From Sporisorium sorghi (Eukaryota; Basidiomycota; Ustilaginomycetes; Ustilaginales; Ustilaginaceae), in the NCBI GenBank assembly GCA_023212695.1, contig JALCCG010000150.1, positions 1 through 54,331 on the forward strand: a DNA stretch of 54,331 bases, written 5' to 3'. Below, one piece after another: positions 33,060 to 44,600 of this stretch (positions are counted from its first letter, which is position 1; each line of letters opens with the position of its first letter). The notes below the pieces were generated by a model. The model had not been told where the DNA came from. It saw only the letters and a program-made list of their open reading frames with translations, and did no database searches. The position numbers and the translations under genes were made by a program.

Positions 33060-33778
33060 ATGCAGGACCGCGAATTCGCCATGGCCAAGTCGCTGCTCAC
33101 GGCCTTGTTCGGTCGTACAGGCAGCGGCAAGACCACCGACACATCCTCCTCTTCCTCCAAGAAGAAACCCCAGAACAGCTTGAGCGCAGCAAATGCAGCT
33201 CGATCCGCTCGCCGCCACCGCTTCGACGACAAGACGGGCCCACCGCCACCGCGCGGCTCGCTCACCACCGAAAAGCTCTCGTACCTCGATTGGCGTCTGA
33301 AGCGCATCAACAATGCGAGGCAAAAGTCGGAAGGCACGTCACATTGCTGGATCGATGGACGCGACACGATCGGTCGCAACTCGGTGGATGTCGAACGGTG
33401 CACGCGCGTCGAGGTGGTGCAGCAGCCCGAAGTTGTGGCAGTGTCAGCGCCAGCGCCTGTTGTTGCGCCACAGGCGGTTTCGATGATGCCGAGCGGATTG
33501 GCAGCCATCTACTCGAATGAAAAAGCAGCGGCGCTCAAGGCGCTCGAGCACGCCTATGCTGGCGACAGCGTGCTGGCGTCGATACCTCACCTCGCCAAGC
33601 GCGACTCGAGCTCCGGTTCCGAACTGTCTGGCTCGTCGGACCAGCACTCGGCTTCGGATGCCCCCGCCGCTGTGCTCGATGCGACATCAGACAGGGACGT
33701 TGGAGGTGTCTACTTTATCAGGTCGCGAAAGTCGCTTCTCACTCGCGCCGGCTCGCGCTTCAGCAAGAAAAAGCAGGC

Positions 33779-33818
<40 letters not shown>

Positions 33819-33908
33819 CCGGCTGCCGACGCCGCTTGCCACGATATGACGGAATCGAGGTCGGCATCGCGTGCCAACCGTTCGATCTCTCGCATTTGGA
33901 ACCGTTGA
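33060..33908 (+). CDS. Orphan, mostly disordered protein with polyalanine tract
   Basis: I do not recognise this gene. Single exon, 282 residues. Near the N-terminus it has FGRTGSGKTT, which matches a Walker A loop (GxxxxGKT). No Walker B or other P-loop domain elements follow, so ATP binding is doubtful. A conserved-looking block GSLTTEKLSYLDWRLKRINN is followed by GTSHCWIDGRDTIGRNSVD. The second half is Ser/Ala-rich with FIRSRKSLLTRAGSRFSKKK, a 12-residue polyalanine tract coded by a (GCA)n repeat (about 33781-33818), and a basic end SANRSISRIWNR-like. No signal peptide or membrane helix. GC-rich codon use and the TATATA box about 150 bp upstream support a real gene. Probably lineage-restricted. 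Confidence 0.65.
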
Positions 33909-34583
33909 CGTGTTGTCTGCACAACTTTCTCCTCTTCCTCCTCTCTGACCCTGTGCTGTCCGGCAACGTCGATGGCCGAGGGCAGAGTCGATAGCATACC
34001 CCTGATCGCTTCACCTTTTCACTTGATACCCCACGTTGCCAATGGATTTGTCTCTCGATTAATCAGCCTGTCTCGACCGTTGACCGCTTGTGCTCGCTTC
34101 TTTGGACCTGTTTTGACGTTGTGAGTGAGAGAATGGCCCCCGTGTCTCGCGGGACCTCTCTGCCTCGTCAATGTATGCAAAGACTCGTCGGTGGAAAGCG
34201 GGAAGGTTGAGGGAGAACTCGGGAGCGGCGTCGAATTTTGACCAATGTGAGATCGAGGTAGACTACATTTCTTGATTTTATTTTTTTTTTTTTTCAAATT
34301 TTTCGTCCTTTTTTTGTTTGACTGATCCTGGATCGCCTGACCCTCTGCGATTTTGAGCGTGGGAAACGCTGGAAACGCCCGTGCTGCTGCTTGGCAACTG
34401 GCGGAAAAGGCTTGTCGATCCGTCGGTCAAGCTGTAGGCAGGCAGGCACGCGAGGCTCAACTTTCAGCTTCAACTTCTCCCTTTCCCGCACAGAGTTCCA
34501 ATCAAAACGCCTCGTCAACGTCACTCGGCAGTTTCAAAAATAAAATTTGGCTGCACAGTCGATCAAATTCAATTCCAACGCGA
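33909..34583. other. Intergenic region left of the MITE
   Basis: Between the orphan gene stop and the transposable element. It contains a T-run at about 34279-34294. I see no gene. Confidence 0.5.
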
Positions 34584-34585
34584 TA

Positions 34586-34630
34586 CAGTCGAACCTCTCT
34601 CATTTTGGCTCAATTCAAATAGTTAAAATT
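34586..34630 (+). repeat. Left terminal inverted repeat of the MITE
   Basis: 45 bp; pairs with 35076-35120 with a single mismatch (T versus C, in CATTTTGG against CATTCTGG). Confidence 0.92.
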
Positions 34631-35075
34631 CTTGGAACCATCACTCATGCTGAATGTATCAGCAGATTCAGTATCTCATCACTCAGGTGTGCTATGACTA
34701 TGGGAAAGCTTCTGTTGAAGACTTGCAGCACTAAATCGCCATACTGGCTACTTTAAAGCAAAGCAAATGAGGTATTTCTTGGTATGATTGAGTCTCATGA
34801 AAGTCCCTACTTGGATGGAACTGTCATCAGCCTCCTGGCTTCTTTATTCAGATTCCATGTCTATTCTATCCTCCCAGTCTTGTTTATCTTGCCTTTGTCA
34901 AAAGTTGCTTCTCACACCAGATTTTTGGAGCTCATGGTGCAATCATTAATATCATTGATCCAGCAGCTCTAATATGATGTATAGCAAGTATGTCTTACCA
35001 TTCATTGTTCCATGAGATTGATATTTTCAAGCATGTCAAAAGAGATTGTGATTTTTGTGGCCCTGATTTTTGCTC

Positions 35076-35120
35076 AATTTTAACTATTTGAATTGAGCCA
35101 GAATGAGAGAGGTTCGACTG
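35076..35120 (-). repeat. Right terminal inverted repeat of the MITE
   Basis: 45 bp reverse complement of 34586-34630 with one mismatch. Confidence 0.92.
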
Positions 35121-35122
35121 TA

Positions 35123-36055
35123 CACTTCTCCGCAATGGACACAGCAATTCCGAGCATTGCTGTAAGCCAGAAGAAGAAGAAGATGTCTAGAAGGGACACA
35201 GGGCGAGATGAAGAAGGAGGGCAGGAGATGGGCTCTGGAGACCTGGGGCTGCAATGTCAGGCGATTCGACACCAAGTGTGGAATTTCAGATCTGATCTTT
35301 CTGCACATCCGTCGTCCATCCTGCTGCCCACGCTGTGACTTCAATTCGTCGGCATCGCCGTCTGCCTGTCAGACAGCTTCAAAGAGTGACTCTGAGAGAG
35401 AGAGAGAGCTTCGAAACGGTCATTCCGAAGCTTTGTTGCGGGATGGCTGACAGAGGCTGCTCCGTTGGATTTCTTGCAGGCATTTCCCGTTTCGGACATT
35501 TGCCGCTAAGCTTGTGTGCTGCTTTTCCTCATTGTCTGTCCTCTGTCCCTCTGCGGGGATTTCTTTTTCAGCGCCCAAATGCGCTCCCATCGATCGACAG
35601 ACACCATCCATCCGTCCATCCGTCCGTAACTCGGCACCTGAGACGCTCTTGACGTTTGCTCGCAAGGCTCTGAGCGCAGCACTGGAGCACTTCCCTCCAG
35701 CCTTGGCTTTTGTTCTCTCCAGTCTCGGACTTGCTCTTGCCTTCCATCCATCCCGCTTGTCACTGTCCTTCTCGACATCCCGCTACGACCATCCTCCTCC
35801 CTTCTCCCCCCTTCCCCACGTATACCTTTTCTGCCTTTCCCCGACCACGCCTAGGTCAGCTAGTGATTGCTGCCCACTACTAGGCTAGACGATACCTTTT
35901 CAATACCGATACCCTGCCTCTCGGCCTTCTCGGTCTTGACATACACGCACTAGATCGCAACAAACACAGAGAGCTCACTTCACCAAACGAGAGTTTGCAA
36001 CGACAAAACATCTACCTCTGCACGTCGTAGCAAGTGCATCGAGTTCTATTTCACA
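35123..36055. promoter_or_regulatory. Upstream region of the PX-domain gene
   Basis: 933 bp between the MITE and the PXB/PX/DUF3818 start codon. It is pyrimidine-rich from about 35680, as expected of a fungal promoter and leader. No other gene is seen. Confidence 0.5.
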
Positions 36056-39000
36056 ATGCGTCGACCCTACGTAGAGCCCGGTCACCGCTCTGCCCGTCCC
36101 GGCATCCGTCATCGCACTCGATCCAACGGTCCCGATCGAAAGGGTCGCGACCCCACTACACTTGCCTCCACCGGTCGAGACGGCCGTCCTGCACGACTCG
36201 CCAGCGAAGGCGAGACCGATCCAGAGGCTTTTTACAGCGACGACGACGAGCAAGGCTTTGTCACACAGACCGACGAGAACGCCGTCACCGCCAACGAAGA
36301 CATTGACGGAGAGGAGGAAGACGACCCCGAGGACGACGACCTTCTCGACCACGAGCGAGCTGAAGAAGAAGAAGAGGCGCGCTCTGTCCGTTCCGCAACT
36401 CGATCTCGGCCGGCGCCTGCCATCCGCGGTGCTTACGCTGCAGAGCAGGACGACGAAGATGACGGCGACGATGACGACGAGGACCACCGCGGTCTCCGTA
36501 CGCCCCGCAACCAGAGCAGGAGCAACATCGCTGCCACGCCGCGCAGCCGTCCGCGTGCCTACTCCCGATCCAACAAGCTTGCCCCCGAAGAAGAGGACTG
36601 GGCACTTCAAAGCGAAGAAAAGCGTCGCAAAGGTGGTGTCTTTGGCAGGCTCAAGCGTCTGGGCCGTAAACCGAAAGAGTCCAACGAGCCCACGGGTCAG
36701 TCGCGCCAAGGTGCCAATGTCGATCTCGTTCTCGGCCGCTCCTACGGCGCAGTACGCGAACTCCGCAGTCGCAAGAGCTCGTTGGGACAGCGACCCGACT
36801 CGATGGTTTCCAACGGCACCCGCGATCGAGCTGCCTTCCGACGAGGTGCGGCCGCCGCTGCCGCTGGTGCCAACCGATCATCCGGTCTCGGCAGCAGTCG
36901 AAGCAACTCTGGCCGCGGCGGATTTGACGACGACTTTGCCAGTGAACCTGGCACCGCCCGTCCCGGCTCCCGCATCCGTGCTGCACGACAGCCTCCGTCC
37001 GTCATCGCCAGCGACGATGGAACGGATCTGGTTGCCACAAAGGAAGCCTCAGACGTACCTCCCCGCATTCCAACTCCAATCGCTCTCCGCGACGCCGAGA
37101 ATGCCCGCTCTCCTCAACTCGTAGACCCTTACGCTGAGCCAGTCGCCAGCGAGCCGCACGCCCGCTCCAAGTCGCTGGCGGAGAGCGTGCAGCCTAGCGT
37201 TCTCGATGGCAGCGATGCCGCTTCCGTCATTCCCCCCTCCTCGCCTCTGATCCCCCTCTCTGGTCCGCTCAGCCACAACGACGCCGTCGTCCCCAGTCAG
37301 CGTGCCTCGATGCAGTCCATCAGGGACAACGAGATCGACGAAAAGACCATGTCCAGGTCTCGCAAGCCAAGCATGGATCTGCGCGCCGCCGCCGGCGGTG
37401 CTCTGGGTGGTCTTGCTGCTATGATCGGCTTTGACGCGCTTCGCGAACAGAAGAATGGTCTTCCTCCTAAAGAAGACCCTCTCGCAACTGCGTTGGGGCT
37501 CACTGCTGACCACGACGACGCTACTCGTAACGCAGCTGCAGCATCGACGACCTCTGTCAACACGGCTACCCCTGCAGCTCCGCTCGAATCTGCCACAACC
37601 ACCTCGGACGTTACTCTGCTGCCCAGGAGGAACCGCAGGCAAGGCAGCAGGGCCTCTGTGCTGACCGGCAACACCAACGAAGAGGCCAAGCCTGTCGTTG
37701 CTGCCGTCGCGACTGATGGTGCGGCTGAACCTGCTTCGGAGCTGCCCTACGTCGTCGATGACGAAGCCGCTGCCGACAGATCCAAGCCTGCGCCTGCGAT
37801 TGCTGCGCCTTTGGCTCTCGGAGCCGGTCTTGGCGGTCTCGCTGCGGCTGCAGGCGCCGCTACCGGCGTCGACAACGGCGCTGATGGCGACAACAAGGTC
37901 AGGAGGAAGAAGAGCAAGAAGAGCAAAAAGAAGAGCCGAGCTCTCGACGGCGAACAGCCTGTCATTGTAGCCGCAAGTGTCGCGCCTCAAGTCGATCCGA
38001 TGAGGGAAGTTGAGGCGGCGCCGCAGGAGCGCGTGATCCCAGTGTCGGAAGCTGTCGTGGTGCCCGTCGCCACCGGCGAGCCGATTCAAGCTCGAGACTT
38101 TGGCGCTGCACCCTCGGTGACTGACGGCTCCGAGCTCGCAATGGCCGATGACGAGGCTGGACCGCCTTCCGTCGTGGCGCCGCTGAACGAGAAGAGCGGA
38201 TACACGCAACGCGACCTGCCCGCTGTTGTCGGTGCCGCCGCCGCCAGCGGTCGAAAGGGCAAGTCCACGAAGATGGCCAAAGGCAGTCGTGGTGTCGAGA
38301 AGCTCCCGGCTGTGAAAGAGGACGGACCCCTTCTCCGACGAAGCATCCCTCCACCAGACAAGGGCCGATATCTCCTCACGCCAAGCGTCGCTCCCAGCGT
38401 TGCTGATCCTCTGGATGCCGGACGTAACCGTTTTGCCAGCTCCAAGGGTGAATGGCTCACCAAGGATCTGTCGCCTCAGCAGACGCACTACTTCCTCCGC
38501 GAATTGTCACTGCGAGAGCTTCGATGGGAGCTCGACCGCGCCTGGTTGCTCACCAGCTTCGAGAAGCCGCAGCGTCCCACTCGTCGTGTGCGAAAGGACT
38601 TTTCAGACGTCGAAGACGATTCGCGCATCAATGATTTTGATGAATCGTCCGATGAAGACCTGCTCGCGATCGACGAAGACGAAGACGAGGAGGCCGTCTT
38701 CCGACGCGGACAGCAGATCGGCGGGCTCTACAACCAGCCCAGCATCCCAGACCTGCCGCTGTTGCGCTTCCTTTTCAAGAATGCCTTTTGCACCTTCCCG
38801 CTCTTTGTCGCTCCTGAGGACAAGGTGGATCAGTACGTCGGCGGGCCACCGGACAAGGCCACGCTTGCGCGCACGTACTTCTTCACTGGTATTCTGCCGC
38901 TCCTGCGTGCGATCCAGACGCGTTCGCTGAGCGCCTGGATCGACCGCCACGGCGAAGGCGACGGAACGCCTTTCAGCGCTGTGTCCACCACGGGCTCGCT

Positions 39001-41671
39001 GCGACACCTTCTGACCAAGTGGGCTTCTCGCTACATCACGGCTGTCTTGCGCGTCGGACCGGGCGACCCCTACTTTGAGGATGACGAGGCCGTCGCAAAG
39101 GAGTCTTGGCCTTGGCCGGCATCCAACCTCTTGCCTCCCGAGGCCTACTACGCCTTCCGCAAGCCCCTGGACCGTCTCAAGTACGGAGGCTATGAGGTGG
39201 ATCTCGTTGGCATCCGCAAGCACAGCGTCAGCGAGAGGGACTACATCATCCGTCTCCGACGCCCCAACGCCCCCGACCAGTACGTGGTGCGCAACGACAA
39301 CGACTTTGAAGAGTTCCGTCGCAACCTCTCCAAGGACCTCAACCCCTTTGCCTTTGTCAAGCACCTGCCTCGCACGCGTGGTCGCCCCGATGAAGGCGAA
39401 AGCGATGTCGAGGACGCAAGCCCGTACGGCTCGGAGCGTTCCGCGCGTTTCAACGCGGCCGGTCTGGGCTCTGCTGCGCCGTACAAGTCGAACGGATCGC
39501 GCCGCAACTCGTTTGAGGACAGAGTCTTGCGCGGCGGTGGACGCGACGGTCGAAGGCGCTACAGCTCTGCCATCCGTGATGGTCGCCCTGTGCTGGGTCG
39601 AGACCGTGACGCTCCTTCGGAGTACGACAGCGAGGCATTCGAGGAGACGGCAGACGAGCAGTACTCGGAAGACGATGACCGTTCCGATGCGACTCTGCAG
39701 CCCGGGCGTGGTCCTTCCCGTGCAGGAGGGCGTGGAGCGCAGAATGGCGCCCAACCGAAGGCTCTTCAATCACTGCTCGGCAGAGGCAAGGGCTCGCTCC
39801 GCCGTCTCACCGGCAAGGAGTCGCAGCCCAACTCGCGCAACAGCTCCCTTCGACGCAAGAACGGTCCCACGGGCTCTCAGCGCAACCCCGCTAACGGTCG
39901 TGTTCCTCCCCCTCCTCCGGCTGCTGCTGCTGGCAGACTCGAGCGCGGCAACGGCTCGCTGCGTCGACCGCCCGCTGCTGGTGCGATGGACTTTGAAGCC
40001 CGCCGCAACAAGCTGAGAAGCTGGCTGCGCGATACGCTCTCTATCCGCGAAGCCGGCCATGCCAACGAGACGCAGAATTTCCTCACTATTGGCGGATTCT
40101 ATGAACGCGACCTGCGACGCAGCGACTACGACGACATCCAGGAGCGACGCAGGGAGGACAGGCACCGTCGACAGGAGCACGAGCGCGATGCCGCCGAGGC
40201 GGGCGACGACGTGCACGACCTGCGCGAGGTGCGTGACGACATCTGGTTCGACTGCGTCGAGGGCGACGGCTTCCTCAAGATGTACGATGCGCTGCGCGAG
40301 ACGCCCGACTACGGACGCTTGCCGTTGGACTACCAGAAGATGGTCTCGTGGGGCAACCTGCAGATCGCTCGCTGGCTGTACGGCGTGTTTGTCGCGGGTG
40401 ACGAGTCGCGTGCCAACTTGGCGAGGGTGCAAGATGTGTACGAGTCGATCCCGTGGAAGAAGCTGGCGTTTGCGATGAAGTCGCCCGTGGCGCAGATGAT
40501 GCGTTCGTGGAGGGACCAGTTCCTGCGACGCGGCTTCCTGCAGTCGATGCTGCACGTCATGCTCGAGGACGAGCCCGAGACGATCGAAGAGGACCTGGTG
40601 GAGCTGCGACGATCGATCGGCTCGGAAGTCATGTTCCAGAAGCTGCGCATGTTTGTCGAGTCTCCGGACGATCTCAAGCGTCTCATCCGCCAGCACGCTG
40701 TGGCAGCCGAGGTGCCTCTGGTGGCTGCAATCGTGCGTGGCTCGGAGCAGCCCAAGCTGAACAAGATCGAAGTGCAGCGCGTCATGGATGCCACCGACTC
40801 GTACCAGGCGTTTATGAAGACGCTGCCGTCGATCACCAAGAAGAACAACCACAAGGAGCCGGGCTACCGTCTGATCGCCGACCTGCAGAGGGCGCTGCGT
40901 CTGCTGTCGCTGCAGCGTGACGGTGCGCAGGTGCGCGGCATGCTGCAGGACCCTGTGATCGCCGATGCGATCTCGACCGTGTTTGAGCCGCTCATGGAGG
41001 AGGTGAGGCGGCTGCACAAGGCCAAGGGCATGGGCAACGCGGTGCTGGATCTGCAGGCGTTCCTCGGGCGGTTGTTGGACCATCTCACCGGCCTGCGCGC
41101 GCGTGTGATGGATCCCTTGCACGCGGTCAATGGAATCGCGGAAATGCTCGACGATGCTGCGCCGAGCTGGTGCCGGTTCCTGCGCTCGGCGGCAGATGCC
41201 ACACCCACGGTGTTTAGCTTCTTTGCGTGGTTCCGCCACCTTGCCATGACGATTGGCGCAGGCACCGAGGACCTGGCGCAGATCTGGACCAACCCTCCCG
41301 CTGCGCCCGTGCCCGTGCCCGTGCCCGTGCCCGAGGACGACGGCGCTGCGTCCGAAGGCGATCGCCAGTCGGTCAACCCAGACCACATGCCTGACTACGA
41401 AGGCGCCCTGGACCCTGCCACGATGCGCGACATCAACTCGCTCGCCGAACACGGACGTAGGAAGCGCAACCGCCAGATGGAGGTGGCGTGCCGATGGGCA
41501 GCGGGCGATACAGAGGAGCACCACCCGATCCAGGTGCAGGGCGATGGGCGGGGCAAGACGAGGACGGATCCGTACATGCCTCGCGAGACAAGGCCAGCGA
41601 GGAGGGCGCCTGGTCTGGACAGGTTCAGGAAGTCGTTCCGCGAGGCGGTGTCTAGTGCGCTGACTCGTTGA
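36056..41671 (+). CDS. PXB-PX-DUF3818 protein (Lec1/YPR097W-like)
   Basis: Large peripheral membrane protein that probably binds phosphoinositides or other lipids; the yeast relative YPR097W/Lec1 is linked to lipid handling. Single exon, 1871 residues, much longer than the yeast protein (about 1070) because of an 800-residue disordered N-terminus. That part is acidic early (DDDDEDH, EEEEEARS), has a Lys-rich KKSKKSKKKSR near 625, and an Ala-rich middle. Domains: PXB from about 804 (LSPQQTHYFLRELSLRELRW to about 1030), PX about 1040-1110 (GIRKHSVSERDYIIRLRRPN; DFEEFRRNLSKDLNPFAFVK), a basic disordered linker, then DUF3818 about 1315-1750 (RRNKLRSWLRDTLSIRE; GDGFLKMYDALRETPDYGRL; VFSFFAWFRHLAMTIG). 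PVPVPVPVP lies near 1758. Domain order is the same as in the yeast relative. Confidence 0.88.
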   Translation: MRRPYVEPGHRSARPGIRHRTRSNGPDRKGRDPTTLASTGRDGRPARLASEGETDPEAFYSDDDEQGFVTQTDENAVTANEDIDGEEEDDPEDDDLLDHERAEEEEEARSVRSATRSRPAPAIRGAYAAEQDDEDDGDDDDEDHRGLRTPRNQSRSNIAATPRSRPRAYSRSNKLAPEEEDWALQSEEKRRKGGVFGRLKRLGRKPKESNEPTGQSRQGANVDLVLGRSYGAVRELRSRKSSLGQRPDSMVSNGTRDRAAFRRGAAAAAAGANRSSGLGSSRSNSGRGGFDDDFASEPGTARPGSRIRAARQPPSVIASDDGTDLVATKEASDVPPRIPTPIALRDAENARSPQLVDPYAEPVASEPHARSKSLAESVQPSVLDGSDAASVIPPSSPLIPLSGPLSHNDAVVPSQRASMQSIRDNEIDEKTMSRSRKPSMDLRAAAGGALGGLAAMIGFDALREQKNGLPPKEDPLATALGLTADHDDATRNAAAASTTSVNTATPAAPLESATTTSDVTLLPRRNRRQGSRASVLTGNTNEEAKPVVAAVATDGAAEPASELPYVVDDEAAADRSKPAPAIAAPLALGAGLGGLAAAAGAATGVDNGADGDNKVRRKKSKKSKKKSRALDGEQPVIVAASVAPQVDPMREVEAAPQERVIPVSEAVVVPVATGEPIQARDFGAAPSVTDGSELAMADDEAGPPSVVAPLNEKSGYTQRDLPAVVGAAAASGRKGKSTKMAKGSRGVEKLPAVKEDGPLLRRSIPPPDKGRYLLTPSVAPSVADPLDAGRNRFASSKGEWLTKDLSPQQTHYFLRELSLRELRWELDRAWLLTSFEKPQRPTRRVRKDFSDVEDDSRINDFDESSDEDLLAIDEDEDEEAVFRRGQQIGGLYNQPSIPDLPLLRFLFKNAFCTFPLFVAPEDKVDQYVGGPPDKATLARTYFFTGILPLLRAIQTRSLSAWIDRHGEGDGTPFSAVSTTGSLRHLLTKWASRYITAVLRVGPGDPYFEDDEAVAKESWPWPASNLLPPEAYYAFRKPLDRLKYGGYEVDLVGIRKHSVSERDYIIRLRRPNAPDQYVVRNDNDFEEFRRNLSKDLNPFAFVKHLPRTRGRPDEGESDVEDASPYGSERSARFNAAGLGSAAPYKSNGSRRNSFEDRVLRGGGRDGRRRYSSAIRDGRPVLGRDRDAPSEYDSEAFEETADEQYSEDDDRSDATLQPGRGPSRAGGRGAQNGAQPKALQSLLGRGKGSLRRLTGKESQPNSRNSSLRRKNGPTGSQRNPANGRVPPPPPAAAAGRLERGNGSLRRPPAAGAMDFEARRNKLRSWLRDTLSIREAGHANETQNFLTIGGFYERDLRRSDYDDIQERRREDRHRRQEHERDAAEAGDDVHDLREVRDDIWFDCVEGDGFLKMYDALRETPDYGRLPLDYQKMVSWGNLQIARWLYGVFVAGDESRANLARVQDVYESIPWKKLAFAMKSPVAQMMRSWRDQFLRRGFLQSMLHVMLEDEPETIEEDLVELRRSIGSEVMFQKLRMFVESPDDLKRLIRQHAVAAEVPLVAAIVRGSEQPKLNKIEVQRVMDATDSYQAFMKTLPSITKKNNHKEPGYRLIADLQRALRLLSLQRDGAQVRGMLQDPVIADAISTVFEPLMEEVRRLHKAKGMGNAVLDLQAFLGRLLDHLTGLRARVMDPLHAVNGIAEMLDDAAPSWCRFLRSAADATPTVFSFFAWFRHLAMTIGAGTEDLAQIWTNPPAAPVPVPVPVPEDDGAASEGDRQSVNPDHMPDYEGALDPATMRDINSLAEHGRRKRNRQMEVACRWAAGDTEEHHPIQVQGDGRGKTRTDPYMPRETRPARRAPGLDRFRKSFREAVSSALTR

Positions 41672-44600
41672 GGTGCGGCTAGACGTGTTGATATGAACTC
41701 CAGATACCATTCCTTTCACAAATGGACATTACAACTGCACACTCTTTTGATTCTTGGATAGGTTGATGGATTGGAAAGTCGCTTTGTATACTTCAATACG
41801 TCCGTGTATATACACTTTTTGACTGGAAGACGATTTGTTCAGCTGGCACTCGTTGGACGTGATGAGGGCCGCAAGGAGAAGTTCAGGTGTGCGGAATCGT
41901 GATGAGCAACGTCCGTGATTTTGTGGCCGCTTTTTGAAGCCTGATTTTTTATTTTTTATTTTTTATTTTTTTTTCCCTTCCTTTTCATTTTTCTTTTCTG
42001 TCCGTAGTCTCCATTGCTTTGCATGGGCATCCTTGGCTCACGACGGACACAGCCGCACGAATAAGGCATCGGGCGGCTTCTACCAGGCACACACATCATG
42101 GAGCTCAGCATCCACGTCGGCTGATGAGATTACCGAAGACTCAACGTGGGGCGACATCGAGGACATATGGGGATAGAACGCAACATTCCAGTGTCGGTTT
42201 CGGACGAAAAGAGAGACCCTCTAAGCGGGTAGCGTGGGATCGCGTCTCACGGCAACCTCGATGAAACAGCGACCGGTACGCCGGGTGCGTCGCATGGTGT
42301 GGTGGAGGCAAAGCCCAGCCGAAGTGTAGGCGAAACCGGTGGAATGCTGCTAAAGCTGCTAAGCACATGGGCTTCGGGGTGAACAGCTGCGCAGAGAGTG
42401 TGACGATGGCACGAACGAGATCGACGATGGAGCGGCACGCATAGTGCCCCGATGAGGATGCACGTATCGGGCCGGGGGAACGAACCATCCCAGCCAACAG
42501 CGAGACCGCCTGGCCGAGCATCGTCGGCCACAGGGCTGGCGGAGTTCGCCATCAATGGCCGCGCGTTGTTGGAATGGCAGAAAGTCGGTCGGAGTTGCGC
42601 GCGGTTGCGAGGTGAAATTGCGTGCCATATGCGAGAGAGAGAGAGAGAGAGAGAGCTCTGAGCTCTAATTGCGGTCGAGTGTTGCGAACTCAGCTGCGGC
42701 GATCAAACGCTGAGGAGGGGTCTTCATTCGCAGCGTAAAGATGGCGACGACCTTGCCAGTCACACCGAATCCAGTGCTCGCCCGCGCGAAATCGGAGCGG
42801 AGTACGGCGCAACATGCGCAGGCGTTGTCTGAGCTGCAAAACGCTGTTCTCTTTGCCTGTGTAGGTCGGATATGAAGCCGCAAACGATGACCAGCTAGGA
42901 GCTCGGCGATGTGCGGCCGAGGATCCGGTGGTGATGAAGAACAAAGCTCTTGCTTCAGAAAAGCTTGAGGATGTGCGACACCTGTCAACCAGACCCACCC
43001 GTCGGGATGCGAATAGGCTTAGCGACCCGCCAACGCCGGGGCTCGATTGGCTCTAGCTTTGATGAAGATCGGTGAGCCTGCAACTGTGCAAAAAGTCAAA
43101 TGACGCAAACCATAACGCTTGCCAGGATCCTGGTGTGGAAGCCGGAGGAAGCTGGCTCGATCGCTTCATGATGGCGTGCGCGAGTGTTGACCGACCTTCT
43201 GACGGCGCGTGGGGAAACAAGCCGCCATGCATCTGCGTTCTCCGGGTAGAAGCATGGTCGATTCCACAGAACGTGCTTGGCTATAACGGCGACAAGGTTC
43301 AAACCCACGACCGACTGGCAACTTGATCTCCGACCTTCTTCGCCCTCCAGCATCGTGTCTTACCGCGTTGCCGTTTCCCACGCCGTCCGCCGTTGCTCAG
43401 GTGGTCACACCGTCTGACAGGAAGAGGAAGAAGGCTGGCTGCATTGCTCAAACGGCCGTGGCTCTCACGGAAGCTATTCGCCGAGGAACGCTCGGCTCGC
43501 TTAGAGAAAGCCTTACAGAGATCGCCAGAGCGAGTGGCTTTTGTTTGATAGAGACAAAAAAAAAAAGGGGGGGGGGGGGCGGCGCTAGCTCGCTTGCCTG
43601 CTAGCAACAAGAAGTGATATGCAAGACGGGTCAACCGGTTTCTTCTGCACGCTAGCCTTATCGAACCTCATTCGAACTAGCGGGATGCAGGTCCACGCCG
43701 GGCTGGTGGAAAGACGTTCGTTGCTGCTGCTAGTGGTAACCCAGTGCACCCGACAACGCGTGGTTGTGCCTTGAAAGGGAGCAGGATAGCAACAGAGTCT
43801 GACGAGGTAAACGGTAACTGTTGGTCACGAGCTTGTAAGTCGTCATCGGCGTTAACTGTAGGCAGCAGGCAGCCGCACTTTAAGCGCCGCCGCTTTCTCG
43901 ACACACGCTCTACAGAAGCGGTTGACACCATCGCGGGTCAACTTGATCTTTTTCCGACACTCGTGTGTGTATACTTAGGTCTCTCTCTTGAGAAATCGTT
44001 GAACACCAAGAGAGTGAGAGCGGCATACCGAGTAGAATGGCGATTGCTGTCTTCGAACCTTATACCAAGAGAGAAGAAAAGAGAATGGTCGGAGCGGTTT
44101 CAACTGCCGCCGCCGTCATCACGGATGCTGGCGCTCCGACTCATTTGGACCCCCCCATCGAAGCTGCGAGCTCAGCTGCGACAACAGCACGTTCGGGCTC
44201 GGTCAGAGGACGGACGGGCGGGTAAAGCAAAACCATTCCTTTGCCGCCTCTTCCTTTTGATGTGTCCACACCCTCATCATTCGCTTGCTTTTCTAGGCGC
44301 AAATAGCATTGACGCTCCGACGAGTTGGCAGGCAGCATTCAAAGTCCGCACGTCGTTAGCCTTCTTTTCCTGCAAATGTCTCTCTCTCTCTCTCTCTCTC
44401 TCTCCGCGTGTGTGCATGGTTGGCTGCCCGGATCTGGGGAGCCGCCGTGTCTTTGATTGCGCTGCTGAGTGTGCTTCCCCGGCAATCTTTTGCTATATGG
44501 ACAGCTGATCATGAGACGAGCGCCGGCCGACCACAATGACAATGACACATACACACACACACACACACACAAGACACTCGCATGCTTTCCCCCCTCGATT

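Larger units (their letters stand above)
34584..35122. mobile_element. Non-autonomous pogo/Tc1-mariner-like element (MITE)
   Basis: A 535 bp element (34586-35120) flanked by TA on both sides (34584-34585 and 35121-35122), the TA target duplication of the Tc1/mariner superfamily. Its ends are 45 bp terminal inverted repeats, 34586-34630 and 35076-35120, identical at 44 of 45 positions. They begin CAGTCGAACCTCTCTCATT, close in style to pogo/Tigger ends. The interior is clearly more AT-rich than the surrounding DNA and has no transposase-like frame longer than about 60 codons. It must therefore have been moved in trans by a transposase elsewhere in the genome. Confidence 0.9.

Noticed and set aside
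33096..33140. Walker A motif suggesting an ATPase or GTPase
   Set aside because: No Walker B or surrounding P-loop fold; likely a chance match in a disordered tail.
39770..41719. 649-codon minus-strand ORF opposite the PX protein
   Set aside because: Antisense shadow of conserved DUF3818 coding sequence.
41934..42176. Frame ending TSADEITEDSTWGDIEDIWG after a strong polypyrimidine acceptor-like tract
   Set aside because: No upstream exon or donor found; the preceding sequence is the 3' flank of the PX gene.
43640..43700. TTCGAA-rich segment resembling a tRNA B box
   Set aside because: No A box or cloverleaf could be drawn around it.
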